This document shows positions 7,619 to 14,957 of a DNA stretch of 33,871 nt, piece by piece. The translations under genes were made by a program, and so were the position numbers. The notes under the pieces are model-generated. The model ran no database searches. It was not told where the DNA came from and saw only the letters and a list, made by a program, of their open reading frames with translations. Origin of the DNA: a virus; the IMG/VR virus record IMGVR_UViG_3300044733_002101, positions 1 through 33,871 of that record, one strand, 5' to 3'. Within the stretch, counting starts at the first letter, position 1, and the number at the start of each line of letters is the position of its first letter.

Positions 7619-10581
7619 TTACCAATCGCTTCAGCAGTGCAAAGCCGGTCAGCGCCGCACAGGGCAGGCACGGGGAACTTATTGTCGTTCAGGGGGGCGG
7701 CGTGCGGCCCGTGCGATGGGGTGGCGTTGGGTCTGGGGTGGACGCTGGCGTAGATGCGCCGTCGTCTTCGCCCTCGATCACCATTGACCCAACCGCCGCC
7801 TACTGCGTTGCGAGAGTCGATTCCCAGAAGCCTGGGGCCGTGTACTACTCGCCGCCTGTCGTGACGTTCTCGACATCACGGGCACTTCCCCCTGTCAAGG
7901 GCCGTGCAGCAAAAGCCAAGGCGTACCTGTCTCAATCCGGGGTGTCAGAGATTCGAGTTGATGACGGCGGCAAGTACTACCCGGAGCCGCCGACCATCTC
8001 GCTGTCGGACACGCACGGAAAGGGCGGCGTCATCGAGGCGATACTTGACGGGTTTCCAGAGCCGAAGCCGTGCGACAACAAGTCTGCTGGTATTACCCAG
8101 TGGGTTGTCGCGTCGGCACCGGACGAGGCCCAGTTCCCACAGTACAACAGCCAGCCCAAATTCGCTGGGATCGACACGCTGACGACAACGATTGAGATTG
8201 TCGGCAACGGCACGTTCTCCATCAACGCTCCCCTTGGACGCGACCCGCTGCTTACTGGTGGGGCGTACATCGTCACGCGAGACGGCGGCTCTACCAATCG
8301 ACTAACCTACACTGTGTCCGGCGCTGCATCTGGGACGTGCGCTACGCTCAAGATCGTATGGGGCGGGGCGAGGTGGCTGAGCACCTTCACGGGCTTCAAT
8401 GCCGTATCTTATTCGCGGTGGCGCGGGGCGACATCAATTCGCAGCATTTCGGTCGTGACGGCAGGCGAAGGCTTCGCGGGCGATGCCACCGTGAAGATCA
8501 CGATCCCATCCGTGGATGGCGAGCAGGCCGACATCGTGATTGAGGGGTACGGGCAGGACAACCCGAACAACACGGCCGGAAAGACCTACTCCGTCAAGGA
8601 GCTTGTCATCAAGGAAAAGGGCAGCGGGTACGTCGTCGCCCCCGTCATTCAGATTGTCAGCAACTCCGGCTTCGGTGCGTACGGAACCTGCACGGTCAAG
8701 GACGGCAAGCTCGATACCGTCACGCTCGAAAACTGCGGCGGCGGGTATCGCTTTCCACCAGAAGTCAAGATTCTTTCTGGGGGTGCAGAGGCGTTTGCCG
8801 TCTCTCGGCCGCATCTTCGCGGCAAATACCAGTGCTACTACCGCTATATCGACAACACGCCAGAAGACCGTGGAGGTCCGATCCCGAGCAGCCTTTCTCC
8901 CGTCGCAGAGGTGGACTGCGGCGAGGGTGCAGCGTCACTGACATGGGCGATTCCTGCAATCGCTGATGCCGCCGTTCCAGCCAGGGCGAGAACCACCGGC
9001 AAGGTCGAGCTTTGGAGGACTACAGGCAACCAAGCCTTGACCCTGTACCGTGCGGGAACAACGACTAGCGGCGGATTCTTTGACGACCTTACCGACGACG
9101 AGCTACGAGACGCCGACAGGGCTGGCTACGAAGCGATGCCGATCGTGCTGCCAAACGGCGAACTGAACGCCAATCGGTTCACTCCACCCCCGAGCGACAA
9201 GGCCGTTGTCGTGCGATTCCAAGACCGCCACTGGTACGGCGTGGACACCAGCGGAAAGGAGCCGAACAGCCTGTACTTCTCGGAAGTGGACGAGCCGGAG
9301 AGCGTGCCGGAAGTGAACGAGGTCGTGCTCCAGCAGAACGCACGAGACGCTGACGCCATCCGGGCGCTCATCCCCTATGGCTCGACGCTTCTGGTCATGC
9401 AGTCCCGCCACGCCTACTCGCTCACGTTCAGCAAGCAGCCGCTGCTTGATTCGCAGGTAACGCCGATTGCGTACCGTGGCTGTCTCAATCAGCGTTGCTG
9501 GGAAATCCACAACGGCATTTGCTACGTCATGGATCAGTACGGCATCTACACCGTGTCTCCGTCCGGGGCCATCGAGCCGATCTCGGACGCCGTAGAGAAC
9601 CTGTTCAAGTCTCGAATCGACTTCGCCAGCGGGACGTGGTACTTCCTGACGGTTGACCCAGCCAACCAGACGCTGCGGGCGTTTGTGAGCTTCAAGGACG
9701 ACGCTGCCGGTGGATACCCGTCTCTGGCACTCTGCTACTCCACGGAAACAAAAACTTGGTGGGTCGAGAGGTATCCGCAGAGGATCACGGCTGGCACGCC
9801 TGTCCGGATGAGCAACGGCGACTTTCGGTGCGTCTACGGTGGGCAGGGCGGCGGATACCTGCTTGGCGAGGGTGCTGCGGATCAGGCTCGCGGAGCCATC
9901 CTGACGGTCACGCTCACGACCAAAGGGCGAGGCTACAAGAAGCCACCAAGGGTCACTGCCATCGGAGGAACGGCGGCTCAATTCCAATCCGCCATCAACG
10001 GAGAGGGCGAGGTTGTCGCAATCTGGGTCGTCAACCCAGGTTTTGGATACGCATCCGGCTCACTCGCCATTGACGACCCAGACGACGCCACGCATCCGTC
10101 GCCGCTGCGTGCCGCCGCAGCGTACACGGCCAGCCCGCTTTTGCTGGACACGCCAACGTATCCCGTGTACCGCTACAAGTCTGGCATCTCCGAGCTTGTG
10201 TCTGACGCCAACTCCCAGAGGGGCGGCAGCACGGAGTCCCGCAGCATCTCGCTGACGTACCAGCCGCAGCCAGCATCCTGCGAGGCAGCTATACGGCTGT
10301 ACTACAACAACAGCCAGCATCCCCGGAAGAACTTCGCTGGGCGGGACAGGGGCACAGGCGTTCAGCACATCACCATCGACCATGCCGCACGCCTGAACAT
10401 GGCCCGTAGCCCGCAGGCAGAGTCGGACGACTCCGGTGTTCGCACGGCCCTGTTCGCCGGGAGGACTCTGGACGACATCAAGTCTTCCGACAGGCACGTC
10501 GCCGTCGAGGTGTCTGGCGTTCGCAAAACAGCCGAGCCTGTCGTGATCTATGAACTGAACGTCTATGGCACCGCCGACTAA
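7615..10581 (+). CDS. Nozzle/hub-like tail beta-propeller protein (T7 gp12 type, tentative)
   Basis: 988 residues; GTG start overlapping the upstream TGA. The middle (about 465-760) has the hallmarks of phage tail nozzle or hub propellers: VELWRTTGNQALTLYR, RFQDRHWYGVD.....SLYFSE, IRALIPYGSTLLVMQSRHAY, CWEIHNGICYVMDQYGIY and a following WYFLTVDP strand. Both flanks carry glycine-tyrosine-proline beta repeats: GGKYYPEPPTISL (about 118), GSGYVVAPVIQI (336), GGGYRFPPEVKI (375), GRGYKKPPRVTA (772) and GFGYASGSLAI (808). Such repeats occur in phage baseplate and fibre proteins. It is coupled upstream to the proline-rich gene that carries the usual N-terminus of this family. It is probably the tail tube tip of a short-tailed virion. 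Confidence 0.6.
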   Translation: MITNRFSSAKPVSAAQGRHGELIVVQGGGVRPVRWGGVGSGVDAGVDAPSSSPSITIDPTAAYCVARVDSQKPGAVYYSPPVVTFSTSRALPPVKGRAAKAKAYLSQSGVSEIRVDDGGKYYPEPPTISLSDTHGKGGVIEAILDGFPEPKPCDNKSAGITQWVVASAPDEAQFPQYNSQPKFAGIDTLTTTIEIVGNGTFSINAPLGRDPLLTGGAYIVTRDGGSTNRLTYTVSGAASGTCATLKIVWGGARWLSTFTGFNAVSYSRWRGATSIRSISVVTAGEGFAGDATVKITIPSVDGEQADIVIEGYGQDNPNNTAGKTYSVKELVIKEKGSGYVVAPVIQIVSNSGFGAYGTCTVKDGKLDTVTLENCGGGYRFPPEVKILSGGAEAFAVSRPHLRGKYQCYYRYIDNTPEDRGGPIPSSLSPVAEVDCGEGAASLTWAIPAIADAAVPARARTTGKVELWRTTGNQALTLYRAGTTTSGGFFDDLTDDELRDADRAGYEAMPIVLPNGELNANRFTPPPSDKAVVVRFQDRHWYGVDTSGKEPNSLYFSEVDEPESVPEVNEVVLQQNARDADAIRALIPYGSTLLVMQSRHAYSLTFSKQPLLDSQVTPIAYRGCLNQRCWEIHNGICYVMDQYGIYTVSPSGAIEPISDAVENLFKSRIDFASGTWYFLTVDPANQTLRAFVSFKDDAAGGYPSLALCYSTETKTWWVERYPQRITAGTPVRMSNGDFRCVYGGQGGGYLLGEGAADQARGAILTVTLTTKGRGYKKPPRVTAIGGTAAQFQSAINGEGEVVAIWVVNPGFGYASGSLAIDDPDDATHPSPLRAAAAYTASPLLLDTPTYPVYRYKSGISELVSDANSQRGGSTESRSISLTYQPQPASCEAAIRLYYNNSQHPRKNFAGRDRGTGVQHITIDHAARLNMARSPQAESDDSGVRTALFAGRTLDDIKSSDRHVAVEVSGVRKTAEPVVIYELNVYGTAD

Positions 10582-11315
10582 TGTTCCAGCCGCAGTTCGC
10601 ACAACTGGTTTCGGCCCTCAAGGCCGCAGGGCTTCCTGCTGACTCTGCCACTGCGATTGCCAGGGTTCTTGCCAACCCGCAGCAAGTCGGACGCTCCGGC
10701 CCGAGCGAGGTGGACGTTACCCCTCGCAACATGCGGAGGGTTACGCCAGACGCCCGCAAGTACACGCTGCCCAACCTCGACTTCAAGGAGGGCGACCCCT
10801 ACCACACCCCGCCGCGCATTCCGCCAAGCGAAGAGAGGCCAGAGCCAGAGCAGCCGCCCACAGTGCAGATTGCCTACGCCCCGCAGCAGGTGAACAACAT
10901 TGCATTCAACGTCGCCCCAGGCGGGTTTGCAAACGCTGTGCCCAGAGGAAAGGCCGTCGAGGTTGGCATGCGCGTCAAGGGGCCGGACAGGTCCGTTGCC
11001 ACCATTGACACAGTGAGCAGTTCTCTCGTCGGCAAGCGCATCCGGGCCGAAGCCGACGCCAGGACGGGCCTGCGGTTCTTCATCGAGGACACAGGACAGG
11101 AGCTTGTCTGGAAATTGCAGGCCATTCCGCAGGAGGAAGAAGTGGTTGTGGTGGACCCGCCTCCACCGGAATGCGAGCTTCGAGTGGACGTGGTGACTGA
11201 CGTTCGGCTTGAAGAGTCCGGCCTTGTGGTGGAGAAACGAACCATAGGCGTGTGCTACATGCTGGACCCGCCGACTACATCCACCATCCCGACAGACGAC
11301 TGCCCGCAAGAATGA
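10581..11315 (+). CDS. Unknown virion-associated protein, proline-rich
   Basis: 244 residues; the ATG overlaps the upstream TAA by one base. Residues 1-40 are helical (PQFAQLVSALKAAGLP...), residues 60-95 are proline- and glutamate-rich and probably disordered (HTPPRIPPSEERPEPEQPP), and residues about 95-175 look like a small beta domain. Near the end a VVVVDPPPPECELRV segment leads into a short Cys-containing tail. No family is recognised. The gene is locked between the nozzle gene and the cysteine-rich gene by one- and four-base overlaps, so a structural or assembly role is likely. Confidence 0.55.
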   Translation: MFQPQFAQLVSALKAAGLPADSATAIARVLANPQQVGRSGPSEVDVTPRNMRRVTPDARKYTLPNLDFKEGDPYHTPPRIPPSEERPEPEQPPTVQIAYAPQQVNNIAFNVAPGGFANAVPRGKAVEVGMRVKGPDRSVATIDTVSSSLVGKRIRAEADARTGLRFFIEDTGQELVWKLQAIPQEEEVVVVDPPPPECELRVDVVTDVRLEESGLVVEKRTIGVCYMLDPPTTSTIPTDDCPQE

Positions 11316-12367
11316 GCCTGAAGACTATAGCTGGGAAGCTATTGCGGACTGCGGCCAACAAGCTGGCCCTGTTTTGCGAGTGCTGTCTCCGATATTGCTG
11401 CGTCAACGTCGGCCCTCCCGACGACTGCGGCAACTATGAGCAGCAATGCGTGCCTTGCCCATCTGGGCCGAAGCTCAACTGTGAGCAGCCATGCCCCGAA
11501 CGCCCGCCGTGTATTTTGCAGTGCGTCGAGGTAGACATGACTCCGTGCGACGATCCTGTCTACGACTGCGTATACAACACGGAGCTTCTGGGAATCCCCG
11601 TCGATAATTGCGACGAGTGCCCGGAGCCGCCGCCGTGCGAAGATCAGTACTACTGCTGCTACGAGTTCGAGCCGAGCCTAGACCCTGAGTCTCCCAAGCC
11701 GGAGCGATCCTGCCAGCTTGGGCCTTGCGAAACTCCTGAACTTTTTTCGGGCGGTCCATACCTGACCGAAGCCGTATGCCAAGCGGATTGCAAAAACTAC
11801 TACTGTTGCTACGAATACGCCCCCAGCGAAAACCCAGAGGCGCCGCTGCCTCCCACGGCGTGCCAGGAAGGTCCGTGCGATGACCCGTCGCTGCTGGCAG
11901 GAGGGCCGTACCAGACGCTCGCAGAGTGCTCGTGCCAGTGTTGCAAGAAGGCGATTTGCTACGAGCGGGTGTGGTCTACCTACACAGTTGTGCTCGCGTC
12001 ATTCGACCCGCTGACCAACCCGTGTCAGCCCGACCCGGTAAACGATCCGCTGGCTATTGCCATCAACTCTGGTGCTCTTGCTTGCGGCGGAACATCAGCA
12101 GGGCAATTTTGCACCAACGATTGGGGTAGTCGATGCTCGCCACTTGGAGACATCGAGATAGGTGATACAGCCACCTTTTTTCAGTACTACGAACGCTACC
12201 GTCCGGTTGATGACTGCTCCGAATGCGTGAACGGCGACGGCGAGGCGTGCGTGCCCGGAATAAGCAACAGCACCTGCTGGGAGTGGGATGACGCCCCGGC
12301 GTGGCTTCGCACTCAACTGTGTACCTGCGCCGCTGTTGAGCAGTTCTGCGAAAACCCATTTCCATGA
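11312..12367 (+). CDS. Cysteine-rich repeat protein, unknown function
   Basis: 351 residues from the ATG at 11312, which overlaps the upstream stop as ATGA. A longer frame upstream exists, but this start fits the coupling used throughout the operon. By my count about 43 residues are cysteine (about 12%), many in CC, CxxC or GPC contexts, together with many Pro, Glu and Tyr. Residues 113-210 hold two copies of a 50-residue unit starting YYCCYE and containing GPC and a GGPY turn. After a short N-terminal helix (LKTIAGKLLRTAANKLALF) there is no clear signal peptide. Either the cysteines form many disulphides in the mature virion or they bind metal. Nothing identifies a known family. Confidence 0.6.
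   Translation: MSLKTIAGKLLRTAANKLALFCECCLRYCCVNVGPPDDCGNYEQQCVPCPSGPKLNCEQPCPERPPCILQCVEVDMTPCDDPVYDCVYNTELLGIPVDNCDECPEPPPCEDQYYCCYEFEPSLDPESPKPERSCQLGPCETPELFSGGPYLTEAVCQADCKNYYCCYEYAPSENPEAPLPPTACQEGPCDDPSLLAGGPYQTLAECSCQCCKKAICYERVWSTYTVVLASFDPLTNPCQPDPVNDPLAIAINSGALACGGTSAGQFCTNDWGSRCSPLGDIEIGDTATFFQYYERYRPVDDCSECVNGDGEACVPGISNSTCWEWDDAPAWLRTQLCTCAAVEQFCENPFP
11648..11944 (+). repeat. Tandem 50-codon repeat in the cysteine-rich gene
   Basis: The two units begin at 11648 and 11798, exactly 150 bases apart. Both encode YYCCYE(F/Y), then (E/A)PS, then NPE or DPE, PxxxC, GPC, (F/A)GGPY, and a final pair of cysteines. Cysteine positions are conserved while the spacer residues differ, so the duplication is old and the Cys pattern has been kept. 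Confidence 0.7.
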
Positions 12368-12795
12368 TTTCTGGCCGCCGTTCTCAGTTTGAGCTTCGGT
12401 GCAGTCAGCGTGGCTACACGCTGGACGAGGTGCGTGCGTGCATCGTGTCGGAAATCGGCGACCAGATCACCGTGGACGAGAGCCATCCGGCATACCCGCA
12501 CGCCCCCAAGTCCGCCGGTTCAGCCATCCCGGCTGGAGGCGCAGGCACTCATCTCAAGGCTTTTTTCAAGAAGTGGTTCGGGCAGGTGGCATCCCCGAAC
12601 TGCTCGTGCAATGCGGTCGCTGCACAAATGGACAGAATGGGTCCGCAGTGGTGCCGGGACAACATGGAGTGGATTCTTGGCGAGATCCAGAAAAACGCCG
12701 AAAAGCGTGGCCTTCCGTACATTAGGGCTGTCGTAGAGCCAATCGTCATGCTCGCCATACGCAAGGCAGAGAGAGACCAGAAAGCAGGCCAGTAG
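12364..12795 (+). CDS. Small Cys/His protein, unknown function
   Basis: 143 residues; ATG overlaps the previous stop as ATGA. Residues 1-45 contain C-x(7)-YTLDEVRACIV and could be a small helical domain. Residues about 60-110 have the pattern GTHLKAFFKKWFG...NCSCNAVAAQMDRMGPQWC, followed by an N-x(2)-W-I-x(6)-KNAEKRGLP helix. The combination HLK..L/F..F....C.C...A..MD..G..WC..N looks like a conserved small domain that I have an impression of seeing in phages and hosts, but I cannot name it. The Cys residues could bind metal. It is the last gene before the only gap in the structural operon. Confidence 0.55.
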   Translation: MISGRRSQFELRCSQRGYTLDEVRACIVSEIGDQITVDESHPAYPHAPKSAGSAIPAGGAGTHLKAFFKKWFGQVASPNCSCNAVAAQMDRMGPQWCRDNMEWILGEIQKNAEKRGLPYIRAVVEPIVMLAIRKAERDQKAGQ

Positions 12796-12797
12796 AC

Positions 12798-12839
12798 CAC
12801 TCCGCACGCCCGCCGGACATAAACCGTCCAGAGGGAGTG
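12798..12839 (+). promoter_or_regulatory. Stem that could cover the ribosome binding site of the next gene
   Basis: In the only real gap of the structural operon, CACTCC (12798-12803) is the exact complement of GGAGTG (12834-12839), which overlaps the GAGGGAG ribosome binding site of the gene starting at 12841. Between them GGAC (12815-12818) and GTCC (12826-12829) can form a small inner hairpin with the loop ATAAACC. In RNA this would hide the binding site until the stem opens. The stem is short and could be chance. Confidence 0.3.
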
Positions 12840-12840
12840 C

Positions 12841-13416
12841 ATGATCTTCAACGCCCAAAGACCGCTCGCTGGACTGATTGGACCGTCGTCCTCGTCGTCC
12901 TCGCAGTTCTCCCAGCAGTACGACTACTCCGGCCTTGAGGATCACCTCAAGCGGCAGGAGGATCTTGCCTCCCTTGCAGACGCCGGTCGGTCTGCCCTCT
13001 ACGACGGTGACGTTCGCTCTGGCCTGAGCGCTTCCAGGCGCATCCCTGCCCTGCTCCAGACCCTGCGGGCGGTCGCCCCAGACACGACGACGCAGCGGCC
13101 ACGCCAGCTTATCAACCCGCTCTCGAAGGTCACGTCCAGCAGCGGTTCGTCCAGCGCCAACACGGAGGCTGGGCAGGCCAAGTTCGCCGCTGGCCCAGAG
13201 TTTGATGTGCCAGAGGGCGGTGGGGGAGGCGGAAACGGCGGCGGAAAGCCTGCAAAGAAAGACCCGCTAATCGACGTTCACGGCCCCACGCTCAAGGCGG
13301 GCGGCGCATCGGAACGTCTTGCAGACGAAGGCACGCAGAGAGTGCTTCCGGACGGTACTCGCAGGAAGAAGCGAGACAACAACCCCCTGCCCGATCAGGG
13401 CGAAATGCTGGCGTAG
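12841..13416 (+). CDS. Low-complexity virion-associated protein, unknown
   Basis: 191 residues; ATG after a good GAGGGAG site. It has a serine run near the N-terminus (PSSSSSSQ), a helical part at about 30-75, a Ser/Gly-rich linker (SSSGSSSAN), a glycine run (GGGGGGNGGG), and a charged C-terminus (GTRRKKRDNNPLP). No family is recognised. The gene begins a set of five small genes of similar disordered or coiled-coil character that precede the large internal proteins, so it may be a scaffold, internal or ejection accessory protein. Confidence 0.55.
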   Translation: MIFNAQRPLAGLIGPSSSSSSQFSQQYDYSGLEDHLKRQEDLASLADAGRSALYDGDVRSGLSASRRIPALLQTLRAVAPDTTTQRPRQLINPLSKVTSSSGSSSANTEAGQAKFAAGPEFDVPEGGGGGGNGGGKPAKKDPLIDVHGPTLKAGGASERLADEGTQRVLPDGTRRKKRDNNPLPDQGEMLA

Positions 13417-13425
13417 GAGACTGTC

Positions 13426-13755
13426 ATGGGCTGGGAACGCAACTACACAACCGCCGGTCAGGCCAAGTCCATGCGAGGGCTCTCGCGTGGCATGGGTTCA
13501 GGCTATGCGGGCTTCGCTGCCGGTGGTTACGAGCAGGAAGCGGACGACATCGACATCAACAACACGATGGCACAGCAGGCCGCCATGCAGCAGCAGTCGA
13601 TGGACCGCGACCGGGAGATGTTCGAGCGGAACATGCTCGCCCAAGAACAGCAGAGGCGCGGCTTCGACTCGCAGACGCAGCGCATTGGTCAGGCCCAGAA
13701 GTTCGGCTTGCTCGGCAACCTGATTGGAAACCGCACGATGCGGTTCGGGGGTTAG
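13426..13755 (+). CDS. Gln/Met-rich coiled-coil protein, copy 1 of 3 similar small genes
   Basis: 109 residues; ATG eight bases after GTAGGAG. After a Gly-rich start, residues 45-95 form a likely amphipathic helix full of Gln, Met and Arg (MAQQAAMQQQSMDRDREMFE), then RRGFDSQTQR and a short hydrophobic end (FGLLGNLIGNR). The same order (Gln/Met helix, then R..FD.Q, then a leucine-rich tail) occurs in the next two genes. This suggests related proteins or pieces of one larger internal virion protein. The function is unknown. Confidence 0.55.
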   Translation: MGWERNYTTAGQAKSMRGLSRGMGSGYAGFAAGGYEQEADDIDINNTMAQQAAMQQQSMDRDREMFERNMLAQEQQRRGFDSQTQRIGQAQKFGLLGNLIGNRTMRFGG

Positions 13756-13758
13756 CCA

Positions 13759-14133
13759 GTGTACGGAAACGCAGTCGGCTTCAACCCCAGTGGTCGTCTC
13801 CTTGGCGGGCTTTCCAAGAAAGGCCCTGCCGGACAGTCGGCATACGGGCAGGCGATGGCGTCTGCGGCCGGACTGAACATGGATCGTGCTGCCCAGAACC
13901 AGCAGCTTGGGATGCAGCAGATGCAGCAGCGAAGCGAGCTTTCGCAAGCAAACGCACGCAACCGCATGGCCGCGCTTGGCAACCAATCCCAGGAACGGAT
14001 GAAGGGCATGGAGATGGACAACCGCCGCCAGAACTTCGACGCACAGATGGGGTGGCAATACGCCGGACTCAACAAGCGTCGGCAACTGGAGATGCAGCAG
14101 ACGCTCCTCAACAACCTCGCTCGTGACTTCTGA
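13759..14133 (+). CDS. Gln/Met-rich coiled-coil protein, copy 2 of 3 similar small genes
   Basis: 124 residues; GTG start three bases after the previous TAG. Residues 40-115 are a long predicted helix with many Gln, Met, Asn and Arg (AQNQQLGMQQMQQRSEL; then NRRQNFDAQMGWQYAGL) and a leucine-rich end (LLNNLARDF). Composition and motif order match the genes on either side. The stop overlaps the next ATG by one base. A helical internal or ejection-type role is inferred. Confidence 0.55.
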   Translation: MYGNAVGFNPSGRLLGGLSKKGPAGQSAYGQAMASAAGLNMDRAAQNQQLGMQQMQQRSELSQANARNRMAALGNQSQERMKGMEMDNRRQNFDAQMGWQYAGLNKRRQLEMQQTLLNNLARDF

Positions 14134-14636
14134 TGATTGGTGCTGACACTTCTCTTCGCTCTCCTGCTCCGAAGCGTAACCCGTTTACGCTCGGCCAGCC
14201 TGCGCCCCCGCCGATGATTCCCGATTCTGCCGTGCAGGATCAGGTGAACAACCTGATGGCCTCCGGGGCTGGTCAGCAGCGCACCGCCATGACCGGCATG
14301 GACCGGGCAGGTATCTCTCGCGGCAAAGGCCAGCGGTACATGTCAGACATGGCCGCAGCGAGCGCCGACGTTCAGGCCCGCACTGGCGCAGCCAAGGCCG
14401 AGATGGACGCCGCTGGAGCCAACGCTTCAGCCCGCAACGCATACGAGAACACTCGCGACAGCGAGCGAATGATGGCCGGTGGCCTGCTCGAAAACCTCCG
14501 CAACATGCAGGCGATGGAAAGCCTGACCAAGCGAGGGTTCGGCCAAGACCTGTACGAGACGAACCGCCGTGGGCAGTTCGGACTCGACTCGCAGTATCTC
14601 GATATGTCTTCCCTGCTCTCTGCCCTCTTGAGGTGA
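14133..14636 (+). CDS. Helical protein, copy 3 of 3 similar small genes
   Basis: 167 residues; TGATG coupling to the previous gene. A proline-rich start (RNPFTLGQPAPPPMIP) is followed by a helical Ala/Met/Gln-rich body (ADVQARTGAAKAEMDAAGAN) and a C-terminus FGQDLYETNRRGQFGLDSQY ending in LLSALLR. The RRGQFGLDSQ element resembles RRGFDSQ and NRRQNFDAQ in the two preceding genes, so the three may be distant paralogues. No catalytic motif or membrane helix is seen. Confidence 0.55.
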   Translation: MIGADTSLRSPAPKRNPFTLGQPAPPPMIPDSAVQDQVNNLMASGAGQQRTAMTGMDRAGISRGKGQRYMSDMAAASADVQARTGAAKAEMDAAGANASARNAYENTRDSERMMAGGLLENLRNMQAMESLTKRGFGQDLYETNRRGQFGLDSQYLDMSSLLSALLR

Positions 14637-14639
14637 TTG

Positions 14640-14957
14640 ATGGACGCCGAACTCGATCTCGATGACCTGCCGCCGAAGGTTCTCCGCAAGATGCTTCGCC
14701 AGATGATGGGCAAGACGCCCAAGAAGGGCGAGGAGGATGCCAACGGCAAGGCCATCGAGAAGGCCGACGAGGAGCGTGAGGCTCTGGCCGACATGCACTC
14801 CAAGTCTCGTGGGGCCGCCCCCGAGATCCCCGTCACGAAGGAAGACCTCCCAGAAGAGATGCGCGACCAGCTTGAGGAGGAGGACGACGAGGAGGAAGAG
14901 GGCGAGGAAGAGGAAGAGAGCGGCAGCGAGAAGAAGCCCAAGAAGGTGAAGAAGTAA
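14640..14957 (+). CDS. Small acidic protein, unknown
   Basis: 105 residues from the ATG at 14640; an in-frame TTG lies just before it, but the GAGG site at about 14630 fits the ATG better. The N-terminal third is helical (LPPKVLRKMLRQMMG), the middle is mixed-charge, and the C-terminus has a long Glu/Asp run (DQLEEEDDEEEEGEEEEE) ending in a lysine-rich tail. Such acidic proteins can act as scaffolds or DNA mimics, but nothing proves either here. It is coupled by TAATG to the large gene that follows. Confidence 0.55.
   Translation: MDAELDLDDLPPKVLRKMLRQMMGKTPKKGEEDANGKAIEKADEEREALADMHSKSRGAAPEIPVTKEDLPEEMRDQLEEEDDEEEEGEEEEESGSEKKPKKVKK

Noticed and set aside
9103-9987. 294-residue - strand frame opposite the nozzle-like gene
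   Set aside because: Overlaps the best-conserved part of the propeller gene and has no domain signature.
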